Shown here: positions 28,478-37,475 of the stretch, in pieces
How the letters are laid out: each line of letters begins with the position of its first letter
Numbering within the stretch: the first letter of the stretch is position 1
Source of the DNA: Bacteroidaceae bacterium
GTDB taxonomy: Bacteria > Bacteroidota > Bacteroidia > Bacteroidales > Bacteroidaceae
Assembly (NCBI GenBank): GCA_017520935.1
Contig: JAFXEF010000013.1
Span: 1 to 64,000 of the forward strand
DNA length: 64,000 nucleotides
Direction of reading: 5' to 3'
Position numbers and translations under genes: made by a program
Notes under the pieces: generated by a model
The model's input: only the letters and a program-made list of their open reading frames with translations
Databases searched by the model: none
Told to the model about the DNA's origin: nothing

Positions 28478-29349
28478 TGCGCTCACTTATTTTTAGTATC
28501 TTCGCGCTTATGATAGTATCTTGTAAATCAAAAGTCGCATATACAGAGCCTACGCTCGAAAGTCAGCAGATAGGCATTACGAGTGCTCATAACGCCCGAC
28601 AGTTGGGTGGCTATCGCATTGGCAACAAGCATGTGAAGGCCGACCTTCTGTTGCGCACAGCCCGCTTGTCTGAACTGACAGCGGAGGACTCTACCCTACT
28701 TGCCGACAAGTACAACGTGCAGCGTATCTACGATTTTCGTGGCGAGAAGGAGATACTCGCTGCTCCCGACATTCTCCCTGGCAAGGCGAGTCATCTCGCC
28801 CTCTCTCTCTCCTTAGATAAGGATGAGAAGGGTAGTTCGTTTGATGTCAAGACGGGCAACGAGCGTGACATTGTGAAGATGCTGCTCATGTATGCCGAGC
28901 ATCCTGCTGTGCAGACCATGTGTACCAACATGTACGACATTATCTTCTTTGAAGAGAATTCTCAGGAGGTGTATCGACAGTTCTTTGCCGATCTCTTGAC
29001 GCTCGACCCTGCCGAGGGTGCCATACTATGGCATTGCACACAAGGAAAGGATCGTGCAGGCTGCGCTTCAGCCATGCTACTGGCGGCCTTGGGTGCCGAG
29101 CGCGACTTAATCGTGACCGACTTTACCCTATCGAAGCACTATTATGACCCTCAGATCTCACAGATAGAGACTACTACCGAGGCTCAGCAGACGGCCCTCA
29201 ACACCCTCATCAGTGCCAATCCCGCCATCTTCGAGGCCTCTTTAGACAAGGTGGAGTCTCGCTACGGTTCGCTACGTGGCTACCTTACCGAGTGTATCGG
29301 TGTGACTCCCGAGATGATGGAGACTCTGCGCGAGAGATTCTTAGAGTGA
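28474..29349 (+). CDS. Tyrosine/serine protein phosphatase, probable lipoprotein
   Basis: The 291-residue product resembles the Y_phosphatase3 family (PF13350): AHNARQLGGYRIG near the N-terminus, an YDFRGEKEI block and the catalytic P-loop HCTQGKDRAGCAS (Cys and Arg of CX5R present). The N-terminus (MMRSLIFSIFALMIVSCKSK) is a lipoprotein signal, which would place the enzyme outside the cytoplasm. The ATGA overlap with the STAS-kinase gene implies translational coupling. Substrates could be phosphoproteins or phosphoinositides. Confidence 0.82.
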   Translation: MMRSLIFSIFALMIVSCKSKVAYTEPTLESQQIGITSAHNARQLGGYRIGNKHVKADLLLRTARLSELTAEDSTLLADKYNVQRIYDFRGEKEILAAPDILPGKASHLALSLSLDKDEKGSSFDVKTGNERDIVKMLLMYAEHPAVQTMCTNMYDIIFFEENSQEVYRQFFADLLTLDPAEGAILWHCTQGKDRAGCASAMLLAALGAERDLIVTDFTLSKHYYDPQISQIETTTEAQQTALNTLISANPAIFEASLDKVESRYGSLRGYLTECIGVTPEMMETLRERFLE

Positions 29350-29395
29350 AGAGTTAAGAATGAAGAGTTACCATCTGGATTGTCTGAGATGCCTC

Positions 29396-29505
29396 GTGTC
29401 ATTCTGAACGTAGTGAAATAACCTTTAGGTCGCTCAGCGAGTGCAGCCGAACCAAATGGTAACATAGAGTCCTTGCGCGGGATCTTTCGTTCCTCAGGAT
29501 GACAC
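29396..29505. repeat. Palindromic dispersed repeat
   Basis: GTGTCATTCTGA (29396-29407) and TCAGGATGACAC (29494-29505) are inverted copies with one mismatch. Between them lies CGAGTGCAGCCGAA (29438-29451), also present at 18241. The element fills most of the gap before the binding-protein gene and has no coding capacity. Confidence 0.6.
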
Positions 29506-29576
29506 TATCGCTGAGAAATTTAAATATTCGATAATTGATATATCATTACCTATTTAAGAGTATCCCTTTTCACTCA

Positions 29577-30518
29577 ATGAAGAAACTCCTCTTACTCTGC
29601 CTGCTCTCCGTGCTTCTCGTGCGCGGTCATGCACAGCAAATTACCTTCACCCCACAGTGGATGCCTCAGAGCCAGTTTGCAGGCTACTATGCCGCTCTGG
29701 AGAATGGCTACTATGCTGAGGCTGGGCTGGATGTCACTATCAAGCATCCTACGGCATCGTACAGCTCGATGAACATGCTCAAGGATGGTACGGCCGACAT
29801 CATCACGGCCGAGCTCATCCGTGCCATGATGGCGACCGATCAGGAGGTGCGCCTTGTCAACCTCATGCAGACTACCCAGCACTCGACGCTGGTGCTCCTG
29901 TCATGCATCGAAGGAGTAAGCCAGATGGCCGACCTTGCAGGGCACCGTGTAGGCACATGGCGAGCAGGTTTCAATGAGATACCCCACATGATAGATGAGG
30001 AGCAGCATCTCGGCATCGAGTGGGTGCAGTTTACCAATCCCCTGAATCTCTACATCTCCGGTGCCATCGATGCCGCACTGGCCAAGAGCTACAACGAGCA
30101 GGTACTCTTCTCCATGGCAGGCATCACCCCCAAGAGCGTGCTCCGCTTTGCCGACATGGGCTACGACTTTCCCGAGGATGGCCTGTATGTCACCGAAGCA
30201 TTCTATAAGAAATACCCCGAGCAGTGCCGAAAGTTTGCCGAGGCCTCGCGCAAAGGATGGGAGTGGGTACGCAGCCACAGCGAGGAGGCACTCGCCATCG
30301 TGATGAAGCATGTCAAGGCCGAGAAGGTGCCCACCAACATCTACGTACAGAAGTGGATGCTCGAGGCCGTACTCCAGGAGCAGGAGGATGTCAAGGGCGA
30401 TGCCCCCTCGTACACGCTGCATGCCGATGACGTCGACCGCCTCAACGGAGTGTTGCTCAAGCATGGTTACATTGCAAAACCCATTGTCTATAACCGATTT
30501 GTAGGAGGTAACCGATGA
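29577..30518 (+). CDS. NMT1/THI5-like periplasmic substrate-binding protein
   Basis: I start at the ATG at 29577, giving a signal peptide (MKKLLLLCLLSVLLVRGHAQ). The 313-residue protein matches the SBP family of thiamine-precursor, taurine and nitrate-type ABC systems: FTPQWMPQSQFAGYYAALE, then YYAEAGLDV and GIEWVQFTNP. No permease or ATPase gene is near. Its stop overlaps the start of the Cache-HAMP-phosphatase gene by four bases, so I infer that it presents a ligand to that receptor rather than feeding a transporter. Confidence 0.82.
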   Translation: MKKLLLLCLLSVLLVRGHAQQITFTPQWMPQSQFAGYYAALENGYYAEAGLDVTIKHPTASYSSMNMLKDGTADIITAELIRAMMATDQEVRLVNLMQTTQHSTLVLLSCIEGVSQMADLAGHRVGTWRAGFNEIPHMIDEEQHLGIEWVQFTNPLNLYISGAIDAALAKSYNEQVLFSMAGITPKSVLRFADMGYDFPEDGLYVTEAFYKKYPEQCRKFAEASRKGWEWVRSHSEEALAIVMKHVKAEKVPTNIYVQKWMLEAVLQEQEDVKGDAPSYTLHADDVDRLNGVLLKHGYIAKPIVYNRFVGGNR

Positions 30519-32437
30519 AAACAACCAAGAAAAAGACCAAGGAGACCATCTCGGGTCGCCTCATGGGCCGTGTGCTCATCGTCTCGGCCCTCATCTTCAC
30601 GCTCACCTTTGCACTCTTCCTGCACATGGCAGCCAGCAAGATGCGCGAGGAGGCCACCGTGCATGCCCACAGCGAGCTGTCCAACACCATACATCAGATC
30701 GATGCCGTGCTGCGCTCCGTGGAGATAGCTGTCGAGAACACCGCATGGGTGGTGCCTCACCTCCTGGAGTCGCCCGACTTCATGTACGACATCACCAAGC
30801 GCCTGCTCCAGAACAACGACTTCATCTATGGCGCTTCCGTAGCCTTCGAGCCCAACTACTACGCCTCCGAGGGGCACTACTTCTCGCCCTATTCCTATAG
30901 AGATGCGAACGACAGCATCCGCACGAAGCAGCTGGGCGACGACACCTACGACTACCACTACATGGACTGGTACCAGATACCCAAGCTCCTCGACCGCCCC
31001 TACTGGAGCGAGCCCTACTACGACGACGGTGGTGGCGAGAAGATGATGACCACCTACTCCAAGCCCCTCTACGACAAGGATGGCCGCCTTTATGCCATGC
31101 TCATCGCCGACCTCTCGCTCGAGTGGCTCACCGACCTCGTGGGTGGCATACAGGCGTTCGACAACTCATACAACCTCATGGTGAGCCGCAACGCCTCGTT
31201 CATCGTCCACCCCAACCGTGAGCTTATCCTTAACGAGACCATCTTCTCGTCCACCTATGGAGACACCGATAAGTCGCTCTCCAAGATGCAGGACGATATG
31301 CTCAGTGGCCGTGCAGGAGAGGTGCTACGAGACAATAAAGGAGGCAAGTACTTCGTCTTCTACTCACCCGTAGAGACCACCCAGTGGACCGTAGCCATCG
31401 TCTGTCCCCGCAGCGAGCTCTATGCCGAGGTCAAGACCCTGCGCGGCCTGCTCATCATCCTGGGCATCATCGCCCTGCTGCTCATGATAGCCTTCAGCTA
31501 TAAGGGCATCCGCAAGGTGGTATCTCCCGTGGAGGAGTTCTCCGACGTGGCCAAGAAGATCGCTCAGGGCGACTTCACCGCCGAGCTGCCCCAGATACGT
31601 TCCAAGGATGAGCTGCGCGAGCTGCACGACTCGTTCGAGGAGCTGCAACACTCACTGGTACAATACATCGACGAGCTCAAGGCCACCACGGCCAACAAGG
31701 AGCGCATCGAGAGCGAACTGCGCATAGCCCGCGCCATACAGATGGGCATGATACCCAAGATCTTCCCGCCCTTCCCCGAACGCGACGACCTGTCCTTGGC
31801 AGCCCGTCTCGTACCAGCCAAGGAGGTGGGCGGCGACCTCTACGACTTCTTCATCGAGAACGAGAAGCTCTACTTCATCATCGGCGACGTGTCAGGCAAG
31901 GGCATCCCCGCCTCCTTGGTGATGGCCGTCACCTGCCGCCTGTTCCGATCGGTAGCGTCACACCTCGACAAGCCTGAAGAGATCATCGCCTCGCTCAACG
32001 ACTCGCTTGCCGATGGCAATGAGCTGGGCATGTTCTGTACCGCCTTCCTCGGCGTGCTCGACCTCACGACGGGACTCCTGCGCTATTGCAATGCCGGTCA
32101 CAATGCGCCTTTGACGATAGGTGCTGACGGCCGCGTGGCTCCGCTCCCTGTAGTTCCCAACCTACCTTTGGGCATGTTCGAGCACTTCCCCTACGAGGGG
32201 CAGCAGCTGCAGCTCGACAAGCAGATGATGCTGTACCTCTATACCGATGGGGTAAGCGAGGCCGAGAACACCGCTAAGGAGCTCTTTGGAGACCTCCGCC
32301 TCGAAGGCCTGCTGCGCCGCAATGCCACCCTCGAGCCTGGCGACCTCATCGCTGCCACGCTCGCCGAGGTGGAGCATCATGCCAACGGTGCCGAACAAAG
32401 CGACGATATCACTGTCATGTGTATAAAATACTGTTAA
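30515..32437 (+). CDS. Membrane receptor with Cache, HAMP and SpoIIE/RsbU-type PP2C phosphatase domains
   Basis: The 640-residue protein has membrane segments near 18-40 and 308-328 with a Cache-type sensor between them (RPYWSEPYYDDGGG, MTTYSKPLYDKDGRL). A HAMP domain (PVEEFSDVAKKIAQGDF) and a linker coiled coil follow. The C-terminal PP2C/SpoIIE domain carries its metal-binding motifs: GGDLYDFF near 439, GDVSGKG near 457, YTDGVSEAE near 576 and SDDITVM at the end. RsbU-type enzymes dephosphorylate STAS antagonists. The likely target is the STAS domain encoded at 27266. Confidence 0.9.
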   Translation: MKTTKKKTKETISGRLMGRVLIVSALIFTLTFALFLHMAASKMREEATVHAHSELSNTIHQIDAVLRSVEIAVENTAWVVPHLLESPDFMYDITKRLLQNNDFIYGASVAFEPNYYASEGHYFSPYSYRDANDSIRTKQLGDDTYDYHYMDWYQIPKLLDRPYWSEPYYDDGGGEKMMTTYSKPLYDKDGRLYAMLIADLSLEWLTDLVGGIQAFDNSYNLMVSRNASFIVHPNRELILNETIFSSTYGDTDKSLSKMQDDMLSGRAGEVLRDNKGGKYFVFYSPVETTQWTVAIVCPRSELYAEVKTLRGLLIILGIIALLLMIAFSYKGIRKVVSPVEEFSDVAKKIAQGDFTAELPQIRSKDELRELHDSFEELQHSLVQYIDELKATTANKERIESELRIARAIQMGMIPKIFPPFPERDDLSLAARLVPAKEVGGDLYDFFIENEKLYFIIGDVSGKGIPASLVMAVTCRLFRSVASHLDKPEEIIASLNDSLADGNELGMFCTAFLGVLDLTTGLLRYCNAGHNAPLTIGADGRVAPLPVVPNLPLGMFEHFPYEGQQLQLDKQMMLYLYTDGVSEAENTAKELFGDLRLEGLLRRNATLEPGDLIAATLAEVEHHANGAEQSDDITVMCIKYC

Positions 32438-32448
32438 TCATATAAGAT

Positions 32449-32856
32449 ATGGAAAAGTCAATCATCTTAGCAAACGATATTGCAGAGATCAGCCGCCTGG
32501 CCACCTTCATCGAAGAGGTAGGCGAAGCCTTTGCCCTCACCCCCGACGTAGTCTTCAATCTCAACCTCGTCATCGAGGAGGCCGTAGTCAACGTCATCAA
32601 CTATGCCTACCCCAAGGAAGAGCATCAGCACATCTACCTCTCGGCTCACCTGCACGAGGGCTCCATCGTGCTCGTGCTCACCGACACGGGCAAGGAGTTC
32701 GACCCCACCCTGGCGCCCGATGCCGACATCACCCTCTCGGCCGACGAGCGCGAGATAGGCGGTCTCGGCATCTTCCTCATTCGTCAGATTATGAACGAGG
32801 TGCGCTACGAGCGCATCGATGGGAAGAACATCCTCACGCTGGAGAAGAAACTCTAA
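32449..32856 (+). CDS. RsbW-like anti-sigma serine kinase (HATPase_c_2)
   Basis: The 135-residue GHKL protein has the N box NLVIEEAVVNVINYAY, the G1-like LTDTGKEFDP and the G2 box GGLGIFLIR. RsbW/SpoIIAB proteins phosphorylate STAS antagonists and bind a sigma factor or other partner. It follows the phosphatase gene by 11 bases. No sigma-B family gene is in the window and Bacteroidetes generally lack one, so the partner is probably the STAS domain of the kinase fusion or a protein elsewhere. Confidence 0.88.
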   Translation: MEKSIILANDIAEISRLATFIEEVGEAFALTPDVVFNLNLVIEEAVVNVINYAYPKEEHQHIYLSAHLHEGSIVLVLTDTGKEFDPTLAPDADITLSADEREIGGLGIFLIRQIMNEVRYERIDGKNILTLEKKL

Positions 32857-33184
32857 GGAACCTTTCGGCAGGCATCATTATGAGACAGTGGGAAGGTAGA
32901 AAGAAAGCGTTTAATTCCTAACCTCTTCCTTTGCTCTCGTCATTAAAATCACCACACTTGCAAGCGAAAACTGTGTAAATACACAAAAGTTGTCTCTATC
33001 CACATCCTTGACAATGTCATCATCATGAAGAATGTCTTTGAGTATCTGCTTGGTTAAAGGTGGTGGTGGACTTGATTAATCATCGTAAACTTTAGGTCGC
33101 CGCCTTTGTCTAAAGGTGGCAGCCTTACTGAATGCCGAGGGCGGCAGCCGTAGGGAAAAGTAACGAATAAGGATTATTAGACTA
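32857..33184. other. Intergenic stretch with no recognised feature
   Basis: I find no gene, clear terminator or promoter match after the RsbW-like gene. The composition suggests decayed sequence leading into the IS remnant. Confidence 0.4.
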
Positions 33185-33326
33185 TTATTGGTGTCCGATA
33201 AAACTTTTTTTAGAGAATAAAAAATTAGGACTGGTTCCATTTGGAGGAATCAGTCCTTTTTGGTTATTTTGGTTTTACCACAAACTCTTATAACCATGGC
33301 AAAAGTAGTCATTTTATCGGACAGCC
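33185..33326 (+). mobile_element. IS-derived end with a nested MITE-like unit
   Basis: TTATTGGTGTCCGATAAA at 33185-33202 is identical to the left end of the element at 15459. TTTATCGGACAG at 33313-33324 is the matching opposite end, so 142 bases are bounded by both ends. Between them lie the hairpin at 33227-33257 and the ATG of a transposase. The right end falls inside the transposase frame, implying deletion or nested insertion. Confidence 0.6.
33227..33257. terminator. Hairpin at the IS left end
   Basis: AGGACTGGTTCC pairs with GGAATCAGTCCT over 12 base pairs (one G-T) and is followed by five T. Such stems at IS ends block transcription entering from the host chromosome. Confidence 0.65.
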
Positions 33327-33898
33327 GGACGGGGAAGACTCCCAAATGGATGAGACGCCTGCAAATAATCGATTCCACGACCATAACCTTATTCTCTAAC
33401 CTTATATTCAAAGGTGTCGGTCGACACCCCAAGAACGGCAAAAAGATGGGAGGGATAAAGGTGCATATGGTCATCCATGCCAATGAGGGAGTTCCGTCGG
33501 ACATCAGATTCACCTCGGCGGCTACGAACGATTCCTTTATGCTAAAGCCATCATCACTAAGCAAAGGAGATATCATAGCTATGGATCGTGCCTACATCGA
33601 TTATGAAAAATTCGAACAACTAACAGAGAAGCAGGTCATCTACGTAACCAAGATGAAAAAGTCCTTGAAGTACGAGATTCTCGGTGACACTATATATCAG
33701 ACACCAGAAGGGGTGATGGAGGTCAGAGTACAGGAGGTCAGATTTACAAAAAAGAAGCAAGGTGGGGAAACAATCGTCCACAATGCCCGTATCATCACCT
33801 ATGCAGATGTAAGGAAGCACAAACTTATATCCCTGCTGACAAAACTATCCTTTAGTTCTTTTCGACTAATGACATCATCCGTCATCTTTACTTCTTGA
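33296..33898 (+). pseudogene. IS4-family transposase remnant
   Basis: After MAKVVI the frame jumps to the middle of a DDE transposase: IDSTTITLFSNLIF (first catalytic Asp), GGIKVHMVIHANEGVPSD and AMDRAYIDYEKFEQL (second Asp). The N-terminal third and the C-terminal part with the catalytic Glu (usually in a YRxRW..E context) are missing. The end runs into the stop codon of the converging lyase fusion gene. It cannot be active. Confidence 0.8.
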
Positions 33899-36239
33899 AG
33901 GTAACCCCCTCCACATGGTTACCTACGTAGATGGGTACGAAGTCAGCTGTCTGGTACCAACGAGGCTTGCCGGGCATATCATCGTAGATGAGGCAACCGT
34001 TTATCTTGAGTCCCTCGAAAGTGATGTTTTTCACCTTGCGTTCCTCGTTGTAACCGTTGATGACGGACATGTAGGGTCGCTCGCCACTATAGCGTATATT
34101 ACGGAAGGTGACGTTCTCGACACCCCGACCGGGTGCGGTACAATATTTGGCATTGTGACTCACCTTAACGTGGAGTAGTGAACCCTGGTGGATATTCTCG
34201 ATGCGGATATTGTCGAAGAGTACATCCTTGATGTAGTTGTTGTCGCCGCAGTTGATGGCCATGCAGCCCTGATAGTCGACCTGTGGCTCACTCTGACAGA
34301 TAATGTCGATGTTCTCATACACGAGACCCACGATGCTGTCGGGCTGCTCCGAGTTGCCGTGTATGCCGATGAAGATAGGGTGTGCCACATCGGCCCAGAG
34401 GGTAGAATTGGTCATACGTACGTTGTGTACCGAACCGCCGAAGCCTTTACGGGTGGCATAGGCCGTGGTGCAGTCGTCCGAGGTTCGGCAGAACACACGG
34501 TCGTAGAGCACATTCGACGAGGCAAACACGTTGAGTCCGTCGCCCCATGCGGGGTGCGAGATGCAGCGCACATCGTGCAGCGTCACGCCATCACTACCAC
34601 CTACGGGACAAGTGTTGAGTATGAGGCCATCAATGCTCACGTTCTTGCTACGGTGTACGTGGCACCCCTCGTAACCGTCACCGGGACGAGCAATACCACG
34701 TCCGATGATGCTCACATTCTCGGCATCCTCGATGGCAAACGTACCGGTGAAATAGGCTCCTCCGGCAAGATATACGGTAGTATTCGAGGGTATGCGTATG
34801 CGGCGCTCCTTATCGTAGTAACCAGGAGCGTAGCTCATGAATTGGCGACCCTGACGGCGTGCCTCAGCCTCGGCCTCATCCTCGGTCACCGGCGGGCGAG
34901 AGGTGAAGAGCAACAGGTTATCGGTGATGTTGCCGTCAAACTCCACGCTCACGTTCTCGGGTTGGAAGAGGATAAACTGCACGGTAGAGTCGTTCTGCAC
35001 ATTGGCAATGGTGCCTCGGTAGTCGGGGCGTATGCGGGCGCTCTTGTACTTCTTGTTCTTGCACACCACTCGGACGAAAACATCACCCGTGAAGTCGAAG
35101 AAAGCGTAGGAAATCTGCGTCACGCGGTGCTTGTTATCACCGATAGGAGCATTCACCTTAGCCATGTAGGTATCAATCTTGGTCCATTCATCCACCCCAC
35201 GCGGACGGATGAATACATCGTAATCGCTCATCAGAGGTGCGCCCTCGGGGGCGGGATAGGTGACTATCGAGTGCAGCTTGGTACCCTCGTGCACTCCCTT
35301 TACCACAAATGTCCGAGCTTCCATACCATCTTTTATCTCGCCGCGACGCTCTGCCTTTCTCTGCAGCTCCAGCAGTTTCTTCACATAGGGCATCTTCAGG
35401 CGTTTCACCTTGGTATAGTGCTCGTAGGCGCTGTCGTAGATGCAGCGTATGCGGCCACGCTGCATGGCTCCCGGCGCTGTCCAGTTGCAATAGAGGCCAG
35501 TACAGTCCTTCCATGTCTCAAATGGCACATCGTATCCGAGGTTGTAGCGGGCAGTATATTCCAGTCCCTTCATCAGACGATTGTCCAGTGCGCCATAGAG
35601 GTCGTCGCCCTGTTCCCAGGCCATCTCGCATATCTCACACATGGCTCCAAGTCCCAGTTGGGCATGTGCCTGGTCGCGCCCGGTCTCCTGGCACTGCCCC
35701 GTCTCACCGATATAGTTGGGAAGCGAACCATTATCGTTGGCGTATAGGTAGGTATCTATGGCATGCTGGTAGAGCACGCTATCATTCAGGAAGATACCGC
35801 AGGCCATTCGCAAGCGGTTCACGATATGTCCCCAGTTACCATTGGCATAGGGACTGTCGGCCTCAAACTTGGCCATCATAGGCAGCATGGCACGTTCTAT
35901 CATGGCTGTCCACTCGGGAGTCTGGCTGTCCTTCAGGATAATCATTGCCCTCAGCAGCCAATAGGCTTGTATGGAGCATAGGGGTGCATCGTGTCCGTCA
36001 AATCCCTGCAGCGCCTGTGCATAGGCATTGATAATCTTCAGTGCCTGCTCGGCTTCACCCGCTTGTGCCAACTGCCACGCGGTATACATATCACGCTCGC
36101 TGCCACCCTTGGTACGGCGGTGCTCACCATCGCGGGCCACAATTTCGTAGGGGCCTGCCATCTTGTACTCCTTGGTCTCTTGTGCATATACCGCCATGCT
36201 ACCCATGAGCAGTGCGGCGAGTAGGATTCTCTTCATCAT
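33888..36239 (-). CDS. Alginate-lyase-superfamily domain fused to a GH28-like beta-helix
   Basis: The 783-residue secreted protein (signal MMKRILLAALLMGSMAVYAQ) joins an alpha/alpha-toroid domain of the PF05426 type (NGNWGHIVNRLRM, then QCQETGRDQAHAQ, QGDDLYGAL) to a right-handed beta-helix from about 480. The helix part has GH28-like features (SNTTVYLAGGAYFTG, WGDGLNVFASS, TSDDCTTAY, GIHGN). The pair suggests depolymerisation of a uronic-acid polymer in one polypeptide. It is the last of six genes in this operon and starts 1 base after the GH88 stop. Activity is inferred. Confidence 0.75.
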   Translation of the reverse strand: MMKRILLAALLMGSMAVYAQETKEYKMAGPYEIVARDGEHRRTKGGSERDMYTAWQLAQAGEAEQALKIINAYAQALQGFDGHDAPLCSIQAYWLLRAMIILKDSQTPEWTAMIERAMLPMMAKFEADSPYANGNWGHIVNRLRMACGIFLNDSVLYQHAIDTYLYANDNGSLPNYIGETGQCQETGRDQAHAQLGLGAMCEICEMAWEQGDDLYGALDNRLMKGLEYTARYNLGYDVPFETWKDCTGLYCNWTAPGAMQRGRIRCIYDSAYEHYTKVKRLKMPYVKKLLELQRKAERRGEIKDGMEARTFVVKGVHEGTKLHSIVTYPAPEGAPLMSDYDVFIRPRGVDEWTKIDTYMAKVNAPIGDNKHRVTQISYAFFDFTGDVFVRVVCKNKKYKSARIRPDYRGTIANVQNDSTVQFILFQPENVSVEFDGNITDNLLLFTSRPPVTEDEAEAEARRQGRQFMSYAPGYYDKERRIRIPSNTTVYLAGGAYFTGTFAIEDAENVSIIGRGIARPGDGYEGCHVHRSKNVSIDGLILNTCPVGGSDGVTLHDVRCISHPAWGDGLNVFASSNVLYDRVFCRTSDDCTTAYATRKGFGGSVHNVRMTNSTLWADVAHPIFIGIHGNSEQPDSIVGLVYENIDIICQSEPQVDYQGCMAINCGDNNYIKDVLFDNIRIENIHQGSLLHVKVSHNAKYCTAPGRGVENVTFRNIRYSGERPYMSVINGYNEERKVKNITFEGLKINGCLIYDDMPGKPRWYQTADFVPIYVGNHVEGVTFKK

Positions 36240-36240
36240 A

Positions 36241-37461
36241 TCAATTTAGTTTTTTGTAGTTCTTCATTCTCAGCAATGCTTCTATATAGTAGTAGTCGGC
36301 ATAGATGATGCTGGCATCAATCTCGCTCCCTGCCGGGTGATGTCCTGTGGCATGGCGCAGGAAGGCCACGTTGCTCTCTCCGCACTGGTAATGGGGTGTG
36401 CTGAGGTCGGCAAGCATCTGCTCGGCATGGGTGCGGTAGCGCTGCGCATCGGCCGCCTCCACATAGCCGGCAAGCTCTATCAGTGCCGAGGCCACGATGG
36501 CTGCCGCCGAGGCATCCTTGGGTGCAGCCGTGCCGCGCGGGTCATCCATATCCCATAGGGGGATATTGTCATCGCTGGTATCCGCTAAGCGGTTCAGGTA
36601 ACAGTCGGTGACTTTACGGGCATGAGTCAGGAAACGCTCGTCTCGGGTGAAGCGGTACACCATCGTGTAGCCATAGATGGCCCACGCCTGTCCACGGCTC
36701 CACATCGACTCGTCGCTGTATCCTTGATGGGTCACCCCCTTGATGAAGTCGCCCGTCAGTGTGTCATATACAGCCACGTGGTAGCATGACCCGTCGGGGC
36801 GGAAGTGATGCTCCATGGTGGTTTCGGCATGTGCCACGGCCAGGTCGCGCAGATGACTGCTTCCTCCGTTCTTGGCTGCCCAGAAGAGCAACTCAAGGTT
36901 GATCATATTGTCCATGATGGTATTGTGGCCGCCATAGTCGCCCACATGACGTGGCCACGAGAGCATAGTACCCACCGTGGGGTTGCACAGCGTAGCCAGT
37001 GTGTCGGCAGCACGCAGCGCCACCTCACGGTAGTGGGCATCGCCCGTAAGCTCATACCCTTTGAGGAAAGAGTTGATGACGATGAAGCCCAGGTCGTGGT
37101 CGTAGGCAGGACGAGAAGCCATATATTCCAGCGAGGCCGTATAGCGCTCGGCCTCGGTGCGCAGCGCCTCATCACCCGTGTAATCATAGGTCATCCACAG
37201 CACACCCGGCCAGAAGCCCGAGCACCACTCCTGCGGAATGGCCTCGCGGCAGCGCCATCCCTCCTGCGTGTCGCCGGCAAGGATATTGCGCGGCATCATC
37301 GTATAATCGTGCGGTTGCAGTGCCTCCAGTGCACGCTCCACCTGGTGAGCACAGTAGTCGAGCGCCTCGTCAACATCAAAAGGGGTTGTCTTCTGGATGC
37401 AGGCTCCCATCATCAAGGCTGCCACCCATATACAGAGCAAAAGATTTTTTTTACGTTTCAT
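36241..37461 (-). CDS. GH88 unsaturated glucuronyl hydrolase
   Basis: The 406-residue lipoprotein (Cys 21 in MMGACIQ) is an alpha/alpha-barrel enzyme. The two catalytic aspartates of the family are visible in YDHDLGF and in IMDNMINLELLFWA, and WSRGQAWAIYG is conserved. GH88 removes 4,5-unsaturated uronic acids left by polysaccharide lyases at non-reducing ends, so it completes the work of the lyases in this locus. It starts 14 bases after the GH43 gene. Confidence 0.88.
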   Translation of the reverse strand: MKRKKNLLLCIWVAALMMGACIQKTTPFDVDEALDYCAHQVERALEALQPHDYTMMPRNILAGDTQEGWRCREAIPQEWCSGFWPGVLWMTYDYTGDEALRTEAERYTASLEYMASRPAYDHDLGFIVINSFLKGYELTGDAHYREVALRAADTLATLCNPTVGTMLSWPRHVGDYGGHNTIMDNMINLELLFWAAKNGGSSHLRDLAVAHAETTMEHHFRPDGSCYHVAVYDTLTGDFIKGVTHQGYSDESMWSRGQAWAIYGYTMVYRFTRDERFLTHARKVTDCYLNRLADTSDDNIPLWDMDDPRGTAAPKDASAAAIVASALIELAGYVEAADAQRYRTHAEQMLADLSTPHYQCGESNVAFLRHATGHHPAGSEIDASIIYADYYYIEALLRMKNYKKLN

Positions 37462-37475
37462 TTATATCAATCGTT

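Noticed and set aside
34188..35747. 519-codon open frame antisense to the lyase-beta-helix fusion
   Set aside because: It mirrors a gene with clear domains, has no family resemblance and no ribosome site; the open frame follows from codon use on the other strand.
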